This document shows, piece by piece, positions 5,356-6,359 of a DNA stretch of 6,359 nucleotides. Origin of the DNA: an uncultured Dorea sp. (GTDB lineage Bacteria > Bacillota_A > Clostridia > Lachnospirales > Lachnospiraceae). The notes beneath the pieces were generated by a model, which had not been told where the DNA came from, ran no database searches, and saw only the letters and a program-made list of their open reading frames with translations. The stretch is taken from assembly GCA_948468495.1 (NCBI GenBank), contig CAOKJI010000120.1, forward strand, positions 1 through 6,359, given 5' to 3'. The stretch's first letter is position 1, and each line of letters opens with the position of its first letter. Position numbers and translations under genes: made by a program.

Positions 5356-6359
5356 ATGGCACAACATCCAAGACAGATGCGGGGCATGAAACCTGGGATT
5401 AAGAATCCGGGTAAGATATTTAAGCGGATTATGAGCTATGTGTTCCGCAAATATAAGCTTCACTTTATGGCGGTGGTAGTATTGATTTTTGTAGGCGTCA
5501 TTGCGAATGTGCAGGGAACGCTCTTTATGCAGAAGCTGATTGATGATTATATTACGCCGTTTCTTCTGAGCGATACCCCGAATTTCACCCCGCTTGCTCA
5601 TGCAATCGGGAGAGTAGCGGTCTTTTATGCGGTGGGAGTCTTATCCGTTTATCTGTATAACCGTATTATGGTATATGTGACCCAGGGAACGCTTAAGGAT
5701 TTGCGGGACGATTTGTTTTCCCATATGGAGAAATTGCCAATCCGGTATTTTGATACCCATGCCCATGGAGATATCATGTCCATTTATACGAATGATATCG
5801 ACACGCTGAGACAGATGATTAGCCAGAGTATTCCACAGTTTTTAAATAGCGGAATTACCATTATCAGCGTATTGTTTAGTATGATAATGCTGAATATTCC
5901 GCTTACTTTGGTTACTTTGGCGATGGTGGGAGTCATGTTGTTTTGTACAAAGAAGGCGACTTCCCAGAGCGGCAATTATTTCCTGCAGCAGCAGAAGAAT
6001 CTTGGCGCGGTAAATGGTTATATCGAAGAGATGATGAATGGACAGAAGGTAGTGAAGGTATTCTGTCACGAGGAAGAGAGCAAGGCAAAGTTCAAGGAGC
6101 TGAACGACGCGTTGTATGTAAGCGCGGACCGGGCCAATACCTTTTCCAATATTCTGGGACCGATTAACGCGCAGCTTGGCAATGTGAGTTATGTGCTCTG
6201 CGCAATTGTAGGCGGTGCTCTGGCCCTGAACGGCGTCGGCGGTTTTACCCTTGGAGGGCTTGCAAGTTTCCTGACTTTTAATAAGAGCTTCAGTATGCCG
6301 ATCAATCAGGTGAGTATGCAGCTGAATGCGATTGTTATGGCTATGGCAGGCGCTAACCG
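5356..6359 (+). CDS. ABC exporter subunit, second half of the heterodimer (5' part, cut by window end)
   Basis: The frame is open from ATG 5356 to the window end: 334 residues and no stop. It starts 3 nt after the previous stop; AGGTGA (5343-5348) serves as ribosome binding site, while the AGGAG touching the ATG is too close. A basic Pro/Gly-rich N-terminus (MAQHPRQMRGMKPGIKNPGK) precedes the type I exporter membrane domain, with helices at about 37-58, 84-106, 163-181, 183-199 and 274-294. Between them are coupling-helix regions (LPIRYFDTHAHGDIMSIYTNDID at about 127-149, and GYIEEMMNGQKVVKVF at 221-236). The ATP-binding domain lies beyond the window. By analogy with BmrD/TM288 it should carry the intact catalytic Glu and His that its partner lacks; this cannot be seen here. 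Confidence 0.9.
   Translation, partial: MAQHPRQMRGMKPGIKNPGKIFKRIMSYVFRKYKLHFMAVVVLIFVGVIANVQGTLFMQKLIDDYITPFLLSDTPNFTPLAHAIGRVAVFYAVGVLSVYLYNRIMVYVTQGTLKDLRDDLFSHMEKLPIRYFDTHAHGDIMSIYTNDIDTLRQMISQSIPQFLNSGITIISVLFSMIMLNIPLTLVTLAMVGVMLFCTKKATSQSGNYFLQQQKNLGAVNGYIEEMMNGQKVVKVFCHEEESKAKFKELNDALYVSADRANTFSNILGPINAQLGNVSYVLCAIVGGALALNGVGGFTLGGLASFLTFNKSFSMPINQVSMQLNAIVMAMAGAN

Overview
The window looks like chromosomal DNA of a gut Firmicute, most likely a Lachnospiraceae-type clostridium (Blautia/Dorea/Ruminococcus-like). This is inferred from strong Shine-Dalgarno sites, moderate GC content, sigma-A type promoters, and a MarR regulator followed by two half-size ABC exporters, a layout common in that family. 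No species can be named from the sequence alone.

Layout. (1) 49-573, minus strand: a TetR-family regulator with a good promoter. The promoter's -35 lies in a CGTCAATTA motif that recurs in its leader, which suggests autoregulation. (2) 786-2626, plus strand: glgB, the glycogen branching enzyme, complete from start to stop but broken by a 1-nt frameshift at a run of four T (1574-1577). Two abutting fragments result, of 268 and 345 residues. (3) 2623-2940, no gene: a 166-bp imperfect palindrome with two 80-nt arms, directly followed by a second, 68-bp palindromic element, and then a strong intrinsic terminator. The palindrome supplies the TAG stop codon of glgB, so the repeats appear to have inserted between glgB and its terminator. 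(4) 2941-3107: promoter and leader of the next operon, with short dyads and 15-bp tandem repeats that could be operators. (5) 3108-6359: an operon of a MarR-family regulator, an ABC exporter subunit with a degenerate ATP site, and a second ABC exporter subunit cut by the window end.

How they fit together. The MarR-ABC-ABC genes are tightly packed (38-nt overlap, then a 3-nt gap). They probably encode a self-regulated heterodimeric multidrug-type exporter of the BmrCD / TM287-288 class. glgB belongs to glycogen synthesis and is probably inactive, or made as two pieces, unless the frameshift is a sequencing error. The TetR gene is divergent from glgB; whether it controls glgB is not shown. I see no wholly new system. 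The least explained parts are the stacked palindromic repeats after glgB and the repeat-rich leaders.
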